64,000 bases of DNA from Roseibium porphyridii (GCF_026191725.2 NZ_CP120863.1:1902001-1966000); one strand, 5' to 3'; positions 54,569-63,608 are shown, numbered from the stretch's first letter. The notes: generated from the letters alone by a model not told the origin. A program made the numbers and translations.

Positions 54569-55468
54569 TTAGCCTTTGACCGCTCCGGCGGCGATGCCGC
54601 GGACGAAGAGTTTGCCGGAGATGAAGTAGATGGTGAGGGGAACAAGGCCTGTGAGAATGGTGGCGGCCATGTTGACGTTGTATTCCTTCACCCCCTGGGT
54701 CGAGTTGACGATGTTGTTGAGCTGCACCGTCATCGGATAAAGGTCCGGCTTTGTGTAGATGACGCCGAACAGGAAGTCGTTCCAGATGCCGGTGACCTGC
54801 AGGATCATGGCGACGACGAAGATGGGCAGGCTCATGGGGACCATGATGCGGAAATAGATGCCCCAGAAGCCAGCGCCGTCGACGCGGGCGGCCTTGAAGA
54901 GTTCCTGCGGTACGGAGGCAAAATAGTTGCGGAAGAGCAGGGTCAGGATCGGCATGCCGAAGATGGTGTGCACGATGACCAGGCCTGTGAGACTGCCGTA
55001 AAGACCGACCTCGCGCAGCATGATGACGATCGGATAGATCATGACCTGATAGGGAATGAAGGCCCCGACGATCAGGATGGTGAAGAAGGTCTCCGAGCCC
55101 TTGAAGCGCCAGTTGGCGAGCGCATAGCCGTTGATCGAGGCGATGATGATCGACAGGATCACGGACGGAATGAGAATGCGCACGGAGTTGAAGAAGCCGC
55201 GCGACAGGCCGTCACAATTGAGGCCGGTACAGGCTTCGGCCCAGGCCTTGACCCAGGGCTGGAAGGTAACCTCGACCGGGGGCGAGAAGATGTTGCCGAG
55301 ACGGATCTCGGGCATGCCCTTGAGGGAGGTGACGACCATCACGTAAAGGGGCAGCAGATAGTAGAGCGAGACGACGATCAGCGTGCCGTAGATCATGATG
55401 TTGCGGCGGGACAGGACGCGCCGGGGTTTTGGACCTGAGGGGCCGGAAAGATATGCAGTATCAGCCAC
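54569..55468 (-). CDS. Carbohydrate ABC transporter permease (MalG type)
   Basis: 299 residues from the GTG at 55468, with GGAGG ahead, overlapping the stop of the other permease by eight bases. Six hydrophobic segments are visible. The EAA loop is ELFKAARVDGAGFWGIYFRIMVPMSLP. This is the MalG-like, second permease of carbohydrate uptake transporters. Confidence 0.93.
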   Translation of the reverse strand: MADTAYLSGPSGPKPRRVLSRRNIMIYGTLIVVSLYYLLPLYVMVVTSLKGMPEIRLGNIFSPPVEVTFQPWVKAWAEACTGLNCDGLSRGFFNSVRILIPSVILSIIIASINGYALANWRFKGSETFFTILIVGAFIPYQVMIYPIVIMLREVGLYGSLTGLVIVHTIFGMPILTLLFRNYFASVPQELFKAARVDGAGFWGIYFRIMVPMSLPIFVVAMILQVTGIWNDFLFGVIYTKPDLYPMTVQLNNIVNSTQGVKEYNVNMAATILTGLVPLTIYFISGKLFVRGIAAGAVKG

Positions 55469-56354
55469 GGCGCTTGCCTCCGAATTCGAGATAGGCCCAG
55501 GGAATGACGATGATGGCAACGGTGAGCAGCATCATGGTGGAGGCGGCAAAGCCCTGTCCGAGGTTCTGGGACAGGAACATGGCGTCATAGACGTATTTGG
55601 CCGGCACTTCTGAGGAGATGCCGGGTCCGCCGCCGGTCTGGGCGACGACCAGGTCATAGACCTTGATGATGCCGGAGGCGACCAGCACGATGGCGGTGAT
55701 GAAGATGCCGCGCATCATCGGGATGACGATGAAGATATAGGTCTTCCACATGGGGATGCCGTCAATCTTGGCGGCCTTCCAGATGTCCTCGTCAATGCCG
55801 CGCAACCCGGCCAGCATGAGGCACATGATGAGGCCGGTACCCTGCCACAGTCCGGCAATCAGAATGCCGTAGATGACGATGTCGGGATTGTAGAGCGGGT
55901 CGAAGGCAAAGCTCTCCCAGCCCAGGCTGCGCACGACATGCTGGATGCCGAAATCCGGATTGAGGATCCACTGCCAGGCAAGACCCGTGACGATGAAGCT
56001 GAGCGCGAAGGGATAGAGCAGGATGGTGCGGAAGGTGTCCTCAAAGCGGATCTTCTGATCGAGCAGGGCGGCCAGAATGAAGCCGATGAGGAGGGAGAAG
56101 ACGAGGGAGAAGCCGCCATAGATGGCCAGGTTCTCGATCGAGATCAGCCACTTGTTGCTGCTCCACAGGCGTTCATACTGGCCAAAGCCGATAAACTTCT
56201 CCCGTGGCAGCAGCTTGGAATTGGTGAAGGAGTAGAGAACCGTCCAGGCGGTTCCGCCGATAAAGACCACCAGGGCGGTGACAATCATCGGAATTGCCGC
56301 CACCTTGGCACTCAAGTTGCGGTGCCATCTGGCTGGGCCTGAGGGTGCGGCCAT
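55461..56354 (-). CDS. Carbohydrate ABC transporter permease (MalF type)
   Basis: 297 residues with six hydrophobic segments (IPMIVTALVVFIGGTAWTVLYSF first). The EAA loop is EDIWKAAKIDGIPMWKTYIFIVIPMMRG. Partner of the MalG-type permease immediately downstream, with coupled translation. About 135 bases separate it from the binding-protein gene upstream, a usual place for attenuation of distal genes. Confidence 0.93.
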   Translation of the reverse strand: MAAPSGPARWHRNLSAKVAAIPMIVTALVVFIGGTAWTVLYSFTNSKLLPREKFIGFGQYERLWSSNKWLISIENLAIYGGFSLVFSLLIGFILAALLDQKIRFEDTFRTILLYPFALSFIVTGLAWQWILNPDFGIQHVVRSLGWESFAFDPLYNPDIVIYGILIAGLWQGTGLIMCLMLAGLRGIDEDIWKAAKIDGIPMWKTYIFIVIPMMRGIFITAIVLVASGIIKVYDLVVAQTGGGPGISSEVPAKYVYDAMFLSQNLGQGFAASTMMLLTVAIIVIPWAYLEFGGKRRG

Positions 56355-56489
56355 GCCTGTCTTCCTTGTCCCGTAAAAGCCTGCTTGCAGTGTTCCAGAA
56401 TTCCCTGCGCGCAGAAACTGCGCGCAGGGCTGGAGGACGCCGGTTCCGTCAAGCCCTGTTGAGGGAACCGGCGGAGCCCGTTGTGCGGA

Positions 56490-57722
56490 TCAGTCGGCGT
56501 TGGCGACGATCGAGGCGAACAGCTTCTGAGCGTCTTCAGCCGACATGGACGGGTTGTTGAAGAACTCGACGAACAGGTCGTTGACCTGCTGGTTGCTGTC
56601 AGCAGACATCAACTGGTCGGTGCCCGGAATGATGTTGCCCTTGGCCAGGATCTCCAGGCCCTTGCGCATGCAGTCATTGGCAGCCGACAGATCGACATCG
56701 CCGCGCACCGGCAGGGAACCCTTCTTCAGGTTGAAGGCAACCTGTGTCTCCGGGGAGATCATGACCTTGGCGAGTTCAGCCTGGGCCGCGGAGATCTCCG
56801 GATCGTCCACCTGCGGGAAGTAGAAGGCATCGCCGCCGGTCTGGATCACTTCATTGACGCCAAGGCCCGGCAGGCAGGTGTAGTCCTTGCCGGCGACCTG
56901 GTTGGCCACCTGGAACTCACCCTGGGCCCAGTCGCCCATGATCTGGCCGCCGGCCTTGCCGGTGATGACCATGTTCGTGGCATCGTTCCAGTTTTGAACG
57001 TTGGAATCCTTGGCCATGTCGCGGGCTGTTGCCGCGGCCTCAAAGACCTTGGCCAGTTCCGGACCGCCAGCAAGGTCGGCATCCTTGTCGCCGAACACCT
57101 TGGTGTAGGTCTCCGGACCTGCGAGCGCAGTCAGAAGGGTCTGGAAGGCGAGGGTGGTCTGCCAGGGCTGCTGGCCCATGGCGAGCGGCACGACGCCGGC
57201 TTCCTGCAGCTTGGGCGCAGCGGCGACAAACTCGTCCCAGTTGGTCGGCACGGCCAGGCCGTTGTCTTCAAAAACGGCATTGTTGATCCACAGCCATTGC
57301 GGCGAGTGAATGTTGACCGGCACGCAGTAGATCTTGCCGTCAAGCGTGCAGCTGTCGAGCAGGCTGGAAGGACGCACGATCTCCGCCCAGTTGCCTTCCG
57401 CCGCCACATCGCTGAGGTCGCGCATCAGGCCGGCTTCCACAAGCTCTTCTGCCTGACGGCCGTGGTTGAACTGCGTCGCGCCCATCGGATCGCCGCCCGT
57501 GATGCGGCTGATCATGATCGGACGCGCCGTGCCGCCGGATCCGGCAATCGCACCATCAACCCACTTGTTGCCCGTCGCGTCAAACGCCTTCGCAAACTCT
57601 GCAACAGCTGCAGCCTCACCACCTGATGTCCACCAGTGCGTAACTTCCAAATCCGTCGCGTGGACGGCAGTCGCCGCGCACAGTGCGGTGGTTGCTGCAA
57701 ATACAGCGTGTAGTGCTTTCAT
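56490..57722 (-). CDS. Extracellular sugar-binding protein of ABC transporter
   Basis: 410 residues. MKALHAVFAATTALCAATAVHA is the signal peptide. DLEVTHWWTSGGEAAAVAEFAKAFDATGNKWVDGAIAGSGG is the typical family 1 carbohydrate-binding start. It has Trp-rich segments for sugar stacking (HSPQWLWINNAVFEDNG) and two cysteines (SCTLDGKIYC). Start ATG at 57722 with GGGAGGAG. First gene of the operon, so it should be most highly expressed. Neighbouring beta-mannosidase suggests a manno-oligosaccharide or mannosyl-glycoside ligand. Confidence 0.93.
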   Translation of the reverse strand: MKALHAVFAATTALCAATAVHATDLEVTHWWTSGGEAAAVAEFAKAFDATGNKWVDGAIAGSGGTARPIMISRITGGDPMGATQFNHGRQAEELVEAGLMRDLSDVAAEGNWAEIVRPSSLLDSCTLDGKIYCVPVNIHSPQWLWINNAVFEDNGLAVPTNWDEFVAAAPKLQEAGVVPLAMGQQPWQTTLAFQTLLTALAGPETYTKVFGDKDADLAGGPELAKVFEAAATARDMAKDSNVQNWNDATNMVITGKAGGQIMGDWAQGEFQVANQVAGKDYTCLPGLGVNEVIQTGGDAFYFPQVDDPEISAAQAELAKVMISPETQVAFNLKKGSLPVRGDVDLSAANDCMRKGLEILAKGNIIPGTDQLMSADSNQQVNDLFVEFFNNPSMSAEDAQKLFASIVANAD

Positions 57723-58052
57723 AGTCTCCTCCCAGATTTCTGATTGTTTATCGATAAACCTAAAGTCAGTTGGGAGTCAAATTCTGATATTGAAACCTTT
57801 TAAGTGTCAGAAAAATATATTGAAAAAGAATAATTTGTATTTTTCTTGTCAAGAATGACAAAAATGATAAGACAATTAGGGACAACGTTACCATTCGGAG
57901 TTTCGAGTGACTGTGTCCGTCAAAAAATGCCCGGCAAGTGCAATCGATGCATATGGATACCAGCACGCAGTTCCAATTCGGCGTGTATCTGATCCGTTCG
58001 GCAAACGGCCTTGCAGAAACTAGAGTCCAGTTTCAAACAGAAAGATCAAGCA
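57723..58052. other. AT-rich divergent control region of the mannoside operon
   Basis: 330 bases, strikingly AT-rich for the window between about 57760 and 57880. It should hold the promoter of the binding-protein operon and, to the right, that of the glyoxalase gene. It contains a palindrome at 57746-57759, TTGTCA-AGAA-TGACAA at 57846-57861, and AACGTT near 57884-57889. No gene is supported. Confidence 0.5.
57746..57759. promoter_or_regulatory. Palindromic operator candidate for the LacI regulator
   Basis: GTTTATCGATAAAC is a perfect 14-base palindrome with a central CG, the hallmark of LacI-family operators. It lies 24-37 bases upstream of the binding-protein start, between promoter and ribosome binding site, where a repressor would block transcription. 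The LacI-family gene is at the other end of the same locus. Confidence 0.6.
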
Positions 58053-58469
58053 ATGCAATATCTGCATACGATGCTCAGAGTTAGCGACCTTGAAAAGTCC
58101 ATGGCGTTCTTTGAGCTTCTTGGTTTCAAGGAAACCGCCCGATACGACGAGCCTGAAGCACGCTTCACGATTGTCATGATGGCACCTCCTGGAGGGGAGG
58201 ACACGCCTGTTGAACTGACCTGGAATTATGACCCAGAGGATTTGGGGGAAGCGCGGTTCTTCGGTCACCTCGCCTATCAGGTCGATGACATCTATAGAAC
58301 TTGCGAAGACCTTCAGGCAGCAGGTGTCACCATCAACCGTCCGCCGCGCGATGGCCGAATGGCCTTTGTGCGCACACCGGACAACCAATCGATCGAGTTC
58401 CTGCAAAAAGGTGACCCGCTTGAGGCGCGAGAACCCTGGGCGTCCATGGAAAACACAGGAAAGTGGTGA
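58053..58469 (+). CDS. gloA: Lactoylglutathione lyase (glyoxalase I)
   Basis: 138 residues from MQYLHTMLRVSDLEKSMAFFELLGF (ATG at 58053). The four metal ligands of the VOC fold are present: His in YLHTMLRV, Glu in VELTWNY, His in GHLAYQVDD and Glu in QSIEFLQKG. This matches glyoxalase I, which isomerises the methylglyoxal-glutathione adduct. Length and motifs fit the Ni/Zn-dependent short form. Monocistronic. Confidence 0.92.
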   Translation: MQYLHTMLRVSDLEKSMAFFELLGFKETARYDEPEARFTIVMMAPPGGEDTPVELTWNYDPEDLGEARFFGHLAYQVDDIYRTCEDLQAAGVTINRPPRDGRMAFVRTPDNQSIEFLQKGDPLEAREPWASMENTGKW

Positions 58470-58502
58470 TAACCAGGAAACCAAGGCTGGGTTTCCAACG
58501 CG

Positions 58503-58531
58503 TCGAGGCTACGCTATTGCAGTAGCCTCGA
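58503..58531. terminator. Stem-loop between gloA and the convergent small gene
   Basis: TCGAGGCTAC (58503-58512) and GTAGCCTCGA (58522-58531) are perfect ten-base arms around a nine-base loop, 34 bases past the gloA stop and 58 bases beyond the end of the converging gene. No clear U-tract, so termination is probable but not certain. Confidence 0.5.
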
Positions 58532-58588
58532 GCATGATTAGGGTGTCAACTCTCCAGTGCTTTTCAGTGCACCAGCCATGGTCGGTGT

Positions 58589-58828
58589 TTACTCCGACCT
58601 GGCTTGGAGAGGTGCTGAAATCTGATGAACCTGCCCCTGTTTCAGGTTCTGGTTCTTGCTGCCCTGGCCATCCGTCCAGTCGTCTGGATTTGCCATTGCC
58701 GCTGCCGCAATCAATGCGGTCGCCAGGACGATGCCCAGGAGAATAGCCTGGAGGAGTGGGCGGGCTTCACTCAGTTCGTGTTTGTGCGAAGCAACTCTGC
58801 GTTTGCTCTGGTTCTGAACGCGAGACAT
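58589..58828 (-). CDS. Small single-pass membrane protein
   Basis: 79 residues from MSRVQNQSKRRVASHKHELSEARPLLQ at 58828. A basic head is followed by one hydrophobic helix (AILLGIVLATALIAAAAMA) and a polar Gln/Asn-rich tail. Topology by the positive-inside rule: N-terminus in the cytosol. Unrecognised. It follows another small membrane protein gene (38-base gap) and probably shares its transcript. Confidence 0.55.
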   Translation of the reverse strand: MSRVQNQSKRRVASHKHELSEARPLLQAILLGIVLATALIAAAAMANPDDWTDGQGSKNQNLKQGQVHQISAPLQARSE

Positions 58829-58866
58829 GATCAACCAGTTTTCTTGGTGATGGGATAGTGTTGGTT

Positions 58867-59097
58867 TTACCGGCTCTGCTCAGCCCGGTTCGAGGCTTCC
58901 GTCAATTCGTCGAAGACACGTCTGCCGAGCAGTTGCGTCAAGGTGACCATGGCGAGAAACGCCGCAAACGGAAGACCGATACCTGGCTCAAGCAGCAAGG
59001 TTGTCCCGAGCAAAAGGACCGTTGCCAAGAGAAACAGTAAGGCGAGCGGTAAACCCGCTCCCGACAGTCTCTTTGTTTGTGTTTTTTGAACCGGCAT
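58867..59097 (-). CDS. Small two-pass membrane protein
   Basis: 76 residues from MPVQKTQTKRLSGAGLPLALLFLLATV at 59097, chosen because GGAGG lies five bases upstream. Two hydrophobic helices (LPLALLFLLATVLLLGTTLLL and GLPFAAFLAMVTLTQLLG) form a hairpin, followed by a charged tail. Unrecognised. Confidence 0.55.
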   Translation of the reverse strand: MPVQKTQTKRLSGAGLPLALLFLLATVLLLGTTLLLEPGIGLPFAAFLAMVTLTQLLGRRVFDELTEASNRAEQSR

Positions 59098-59341
59098 CAC
59101 GGCCTCCATCACTTTGGATGGTCGCAATCTGATTGAAAATTGCGCCGCGACGCAGTCCTGAATCGGACTGAGGCCGTATGATTTCATGACAATTTTGCGG
59201 CAAATTCGAACGGTTTAAAACTCCGTTCAACGACCCGTTGTGCAGAGCGGCTGGATAATCGGTTTCGTTGCAAATCTCTATTTGCTGCCAGCCAGAAGAG
59301 CACCTGATTCTGGTGCTCGACTGGAGAACTTGTGCGAACGA

Positions 59342-59755
59342 TCAGTTCTTGTTTTGCAAGCTTACCGTCAGCTCCAGCTCTACTTGAAACTCTGGTGCGG
59401 CAAGCGCGGCAACGCCGATGCCGGTCAGGCTGGGCTTGGCCCCGTTGAAGAAATCAAGGATTGGCGGAAACACCTCATCCAATCGTTCAGGCGTCAAGTC
59501 GGTCACATAACAGCGCGCCATGGCAATGTCCGTTGCTTCGGCGCCAAGCGCCTGCAAGGCGGCTCCAGCATTTTCTGCAACGATGGCCGCTTGCTCCCGC
59601 AGGTTTTCGGGAACAGGTGACCCATCTGCCGGCAGCGCAACCTGACCGGAAACGAATGCCAGCTTTCCGGTTTCAACAATGGAGATCTGGGAGTAGCCGA
59701 TGGCCGTTGCGTCCGGCAATGAGGGCGGGTTCATTCTTTTGATCGTTTGTGTCAT
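59342..59755 (-). CDS. RidA family protein
   Basis: 137 residues. GYSQISIVETGKLAFVSGQVALPADG is the YjgF/RidA start. AGAALQALGAEATDIAMARCYVTDLTPERLDEVFPP and PSLTGIGVAALAAPEFQVELELTVSL complete the fold. The Arg usually found in the R-C-x-V/T-x-Y-L motif is seen here as MARCYVTD. RidA hydrolyses reactive enamines/imines. The slightly longer N-terminus and the divergent TetR regulator suggest a pathway-specific rather than housekeeping copy. Confidence 0.88.
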   Translation of the reverse strand: MTQTIKRMNPPSLPDATAIGYSQISIVETGKLAFVSGQVALPADGSPVPENLREQAAIVAENAGAALQALGAEATDIAMARCYVTDLTPERLDEVFPPILDFFNGAKPSLTGIGVAALAAPEFQVELELTVSLQNKN

Positions 59756-59803
59756 GGTTCACTTCATTCGTCTGATTTAACAATTCGATGATTTAGAAAA
59801 ACA

Positions 59804-59815
59804 CTACAAATGTAG
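59804..59815. promoter_or_regulatory. Operator candidate between ridA-like and tetR genes
   Basis: CTACA-AA-TGTAG is a perfect 12-base inverted repeat in the 73-base divergent gap, close to the TetR start codon. Position and shape fit a TetR-family binding site that would control both genes. Confidence 0.5.
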
Positions 59816-59828
59816 AGATTTTGTGGCA

Positions 59829-60404
59829 ATGAAAAAAACGGACCGCCGAATGCTGATTTTGGATGCTGTCATTACGCTCCTCGCGGAAAGGGGCTTGGAT
59901 GGCGTTACCCATCGTGCAGTCGACGAAGTTGCGAAGATTCCCCAAGGATCAACATCCTATTACTATCGAAGGAAGCCGGACCTTCTGAACGCGGCTTGCG
60001 AATACCTTGCGGAATTGCTCGAAAAGGACTGCGATGAGCTTCAAGTCGGTTTTTCCGAAAGGGCCGCAAGCGAAGGCGTCGATGCGGCGGTTGAATATGT
60101 GGCTGAGGAACTCGCAGATTATACCGATGGCGCCAGGCATTTGTTCCTGGCGCGCCTGGAATTGACTCTCGCAGCTGCGCGACAGGATTACCTTGCAGGT
60201 GCAGGCGAAAAGCTGGCTCAAGCGGCAAGAAGACCCATCGCATTTTTTCTGAAACTCATCTCAGGCGGCAGGACGGATGTACCGATCGAGACATGTGCGG
60301 GGCTTATCGATGGCATCTCTCTCATGTACGCCACCAACCAGGGCCCGAAACCGTCCAAGGAGCAAATAGCCTCCATATTCCGGACAGTCCTCGGTGAAAA
60401 GTGA
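59829..60404 (+). CDS. TetR family transcriptional regulator
   Basis: 191 residues from the ATG at 59829; a GTG two codons earlier is possible. MLILDAVITLLAERGLDGVTHRAVDEVAKIPQGSTSYYYRRKPDLLNAACEYL is the TetR helix-turn-helix. The ligand domain is helical, with LFLARLELTLAAARQ and GLIDGISLMYA. It is divergent from the RidA-like gene, its probable target. Confidence 0.9.
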   Translation: MKKTDRRMLILDAVITLLAERGLDGVTHRAVDEVAKIPQGSTSYYYRRKPDLLNAACEYLAELLEKDCDELQVGFSERAASEGVDAAVEYVAEELADYTDGARHLFLARLELTLAAARQDYLAGAGEKLAQAARRPIAFFLKLISGGRTDVPIETCAGLIDGISLMYATNQGPKPSKEQIASIFRTVLGEK

Positions 60405-60658
60405 ACCTCAGCACGATCAAAGACCAGTCTGAATTCAATCGTCGGGCAGTTCTTTGATCGGGAAGTTTCAACAAGTGAAACCAGTGTTCTTGGTAAACAA
60501 CTTGTTTATTTCAATTTTAGAAATAGATATATTTGTAAATAGTATCCCTAATTCTACTTATCTTTTTGGATTTTATGGCAAGGTTTTAGTCTTTGTTTGT
60601 ATTTGTCACACATACTCATCGTCACGGGAGAGCTTGCTAAAAACAGGTCAAGAGTGAA

Positions 60659-61789
60659 ATGACGATGAATGCGGCACAGGGCGCACTCGCAGAGACTTCG
60701 ACAGCTTCAAAAGCTGAACCGGTAAAGGCTCCGGCGCTTGATGCAGACGGTCCGGCGCTCGCGCTTGCAGGCCTTCAGTTTTTCATAGCGGACATCAGCA
60801 AAAAGACACTGATTTGGCATGAAATCGGTTCCCAGAGCTTCAACAGTGAAGTGATGGACCTCCAGGAAGCGCCATCGAACCAGGCGTTGCGGCATTTGTC
60901 GCCGGAAGATCGGAAGACCATCTTGCATCTTGTACAAGGTGCGATCAGAGACGGACAGGCAGGTCCGTTTGATGTGGGCGGTGGTCCCGACCATCGCATT
61001 CCAGGCATTCCAATCGTTGCGTATCGCTATGAGTTGCCGGATGGAAAGATCCTGGCAATCTGTTTTCCTTCAATCGGACAAAGCGACGACAATCCCGGCC
61101 GGATCGCACTTGGCTTGGCGCCAATACTCCAGCACTTCGTTGCATCATCCACGCGTGTGGTGCTGCTGGTCGACAATTTCGGCTATGTGCGATTTGCCAG
61201 CGATGGCTTTTTGAAGAGTTTTCAAATTGACGATGCTCGACTGATCCTCGGACGCAATATCGCCCACATACAAAACAGGGTCGGCAGGACGATCGTTTCA
61301 CTGTCACTCGCTTCACTGACGCGGCGTGCGAGCGCGACAGGCCGGGGCAAGTTTCTGCTTGCCAGCAACGAGAGCCTGGAGCTGAAATACGATGCCATGT
61401 ATTTTCGGGTCGGCGGAACTGTGGGTGGAGTGCTCTTTTCAGCCGGTCATGCCGGTGGCGATGTCGATTTCACAAAAGTCTTTGAAATCTGTAGTGCTCC
61501 AATGCTGGTGATCAACACCAAGACCCGTATGATCATTGCAGCGAACAACGCGGCCATGAAAATCTACCATCTGACGTCAGATGCCATCGACAATCGACCG
61601 ATTACCGAGACTCTGCTTCATGCCAATGATTACCAGGCATTGATCGGATCCGCCAAACAGGGCTCGGACGTACCTCTGTCGGTTTCGGTGAATATCCTCA
61701 ACGGCCAAACCAAGAAGAAACGCTTCAAGTGTGCGCTGATTGATGAGACCACAAATGAGCCAAAACTGATCCTGGAAACGAGAAGCTGA
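60659..61789 (+). CDS. PAS domain protein without output domain
   Basis: 376 residues. At least two PAS-like modules can be seen: VVLLVDNFGYVRFASDGFLKSFQI (~160-250) and FEICSAPMLVINTKTRMIIAANNAAMKIYHLTSDAI (~275-370). An N-terminal module (LALAGLQFFIADISKKTLIWHE) resembles another degenerate PAS. No kinase, cyclase, GGDEF or HTH domain follows, so it must signal through a partner. The 254-base gap upstream is AT-rich and shows no gene. The start ATG at 60659 has only a weak ribosome binding site (AAGAG). Confidence 0.75.
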   Translation: MTMNAAQGALAETSTASKAEPVKAPALDADGPALALAGLQFFIADISKKTLIWHEIGSQSFNSEVMDLQEAPSNQALRHLSPEDRKTILHLVQGAIRDGQAGPFDVGGGPDHRIPGIPIVAYRYELPDGKILAICFPSIGQSDDNPGRIALGLAPILQHFVASSTRVVLLVDNFGYVRFASDGFLKSFQIDDARLILGRNIAHIQNRVGRTIVSLSLASLTRRASATGRGKFLLASNESLELKYDAMYFRVGGTVGGVLFSAGHAGGDVDFTKVFEICSAPMLVINTKTRMIIAANNAAMKIYHLTSDAIDNRPITETLLHANDYQALIGSAKQGSDVPLSVSVNILNGQTKKKRFKCALIDETTNEPKLILETRS

Positions 61790-61796
61790 GGATCGT

Positions 61797-63530
61797 TTAG
61801 TTCGTCTTCTCAGGCGGTTTCCGTTTCAGCTCAACGCGAACCCACATTTCATCCTTGGGCCCATTGCGTTCAAGGCGTGGGCCGGTGAACCCCAAAGTAG
61901 ACCCATAAGCGACAAACTCAGGCAGTGTCCCGCGGATCTCTACGGTTCTGACCTTTCGTTTACCGAACAGATAGTCTGCTTCCAATCGCAAGGTGAGTTT
62001 CTTGTCTTGCGAGACGACGCCGCGAAAATTCGCAAAGGGATTGCGATCGTCCTGACGGGAAGCACCGGCAAGGTTGGTCCAATCCAGCAGAAAAAACTGG
62101 CCATCGCGAAACCGGAGATCGGCCGAAGACAAGTGAGTTCTCGCATTGACCTGATAGGGGTCTTCCGGGTGAGGGTTGAAGCGATGCACCTGGAGCTGCC
62201 ATAGGCCATCCAGCACCTTCGGCGTTTCCTCAAATACCTTGATCAGCTGCAAAAGTGCTGTCTGGTCAACGTAGCCGGTTTCCTCGATTTTCGTCGCAAT
62301 CTGAAACTCGCGCAGGGCTGATCGCGACTTTGCACCAAAGACGCCGTCTTCGGTGCCAGCGTCGTGACCGAGCATGTTCAGGGCTGTTTGAATTTTCTTA
62401 TATCCCTCAACGCCCAAGCTCAGGCTCTGCTCGATCACGTCCGGTGCTGTACTGGCGACTGTCAGGGGCGCGCCCGTTCGGCTTGCCTCGCTCATGCGAT
62501 CCAAAAGCGTCTGTGCTGATACGGTCAGTTCCGTCTGCTCTTGTGAGGCTCTGCTCGAACCGGATGTTTTCTCCTGCTGCAATTCCTTCAAAAGGCTGTC
62601 TGCGACATCTGAAGCGGCGGTTTTCGGGAACTGCTCAAGAATAGTCCGGTAGCCGATAACCGTATTGTTCCTGACGGCCTCCTTGAGTGCGAGGGTGGCT
62701 GCAGCTTCCCGCTCAACATCGTTGTCATAGGTAACCACAGGGGCGACCAAAGCGCTGTTGTGAAAGAAGTAGAACTCTGATGACATGGAAGCGACGACTT
62801 CGGGCCGCTGTTGATGCCCGGTGGCCTCAAGCACATCACGCGTGACCCGTTTCAGCATCGTCGAGACTTCAATATTCGGAGTGACAATGTGCTTTGCGAG
62901 CGCTGTCGTGAAGGGAGAATTGTGGGTGTCGCCATCCAGCGCGACTTCATTCGGTTTCGTCGCAAACGCAACGAGAGAATTGGCAGTTTGCTCTGGGACC
63001 GCCAGGCCACGGCTTAGGCCAAGCGCACGCGCTCGCCCGGCAAGCTTCTGTCTCAGATTGTCGGCAAACGGATTGTTTCTGCAGGCATCGATGAATACAA
63101 GGCTCAATGGCACGTGTGTTTCCATCATGCCAATGATCTCGTTGAGGTTCTTGCCGCTCGTGACAACATCCTGCTGGTCTATGATGGCTGCGTCCGTCGC
63201 AAGCAGGAAGTTCTCTTCGCGAAACTGCATTCCGTGGCCTGCATAATAGAACATGCCAGTCGAGGCGGATTGCAGATCCGTTTCGAATTTTCTCAAAGCA
63301 GCAGTGAATTTTTCAAAGCCTGCGTCTCTGACCAGATGCACACGAAATCCGAGATCCGTCAGTTTGTCCGCGATCAGGGTTGCATCGTTGATGGGGTTGC
63401 TCAATTGAGTTGCGTGGCGATAGCTGGCATTTCCGATCACGAGCGCGACACGGTCGCTTGCTGCCAAAGACGCGACAGGCTGCCAGAGCATGCCCAGGAC
63501 CAATAGGAAAAGCAGTGTTGGTTTTTGCAT
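61797..63530 (-). CDS. Caspase-like (C14) protein with peptidoglycan-binding domain
   Basis: 577 residues. Signal peptide MQKPTLLFLLVLGMLWQPVASLA. The caspase domain (~25-260) has RVALVIGNASYRH, the catalytic His in FYYAGHGMQF (~97) and Cys in VFIDACRNNPF (~148). After a helical linker comes a PG_binding_1-like domain (~370-435: VEGYKKIQTALNMLGHDAGTEDGVFGAKSRSALREFQ). A C-terminal ~130-residue region is unrecognised. Secretion plus the wall-binding domain puts this protease at the peptidoglycan. It shares the domain start with the protein at 25931-27079 but is longer. Convergent with the PAS protein, eight bases apart. Confidence 0.9.
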   Translation of the reverse strand: MQKPTLLFLLVLGMLWQPVASLAASDRVALVIGNASYRHATQLSNPINDATLIADKLTDLGFRVHLVRDAGFEKFTAALRKFETDLQSASTGMFYYAGHGMQFREENFLLATDAAIIDQQDVVTSGKNLNEIIGMMETHVPLSLVFIDACRNNPFADNLRQKLAGRARALGLSRGLAVPEQTANSLVAFATKPNEVALDGDTHNSPFTTALAKHIVTPNIEVSTMLKRVTRDVLEATGHQQRPEVVASMSSEFYFFHNSALVAPVVTYDNDVEREAAATLALKEAVRNNTVIGYRTILEQFPKTAASDVADSLLKELQQEKTSGSSRASQEQTELTVSAQTLLDRMSEASRTGAPLTVASTAPDVIEQSLSLGVEGYKKIQTALNMLGHDAGTEDGVFGAKSRSALREFQIATKIEETGYVDQTALLQLIKVFEETPKVLDGLWQLQVHRFNPHPEDPYQVNARTHLSSADLRFRDGQFFLLDWTNLAGASRQDDRNPFANFRGVVSQDKKLTLRLEADYLFGKRKVRTVEIRGTLPEFVAYGSTLGFTGPRLERNGPKDEMWVRVELKRKPPEKTN

Positions 63531-63608
63531 TGAGCCCCCGTTCGATGCACCGGACCGGAAGATGCCATTTCTTCGTCCTCAAAGAGATCATGGGACGGTG
63601 CGGCGTGA

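Noticed and set aside
54320..57626. Frames of 372 and 381 codons on the plus strand across the ABC operon
   Set aside because: Antisense to clearly identified permease and binding-protein genes. They are rich in Asp/Gly/His, as expected from mirrored GC-rich codons.
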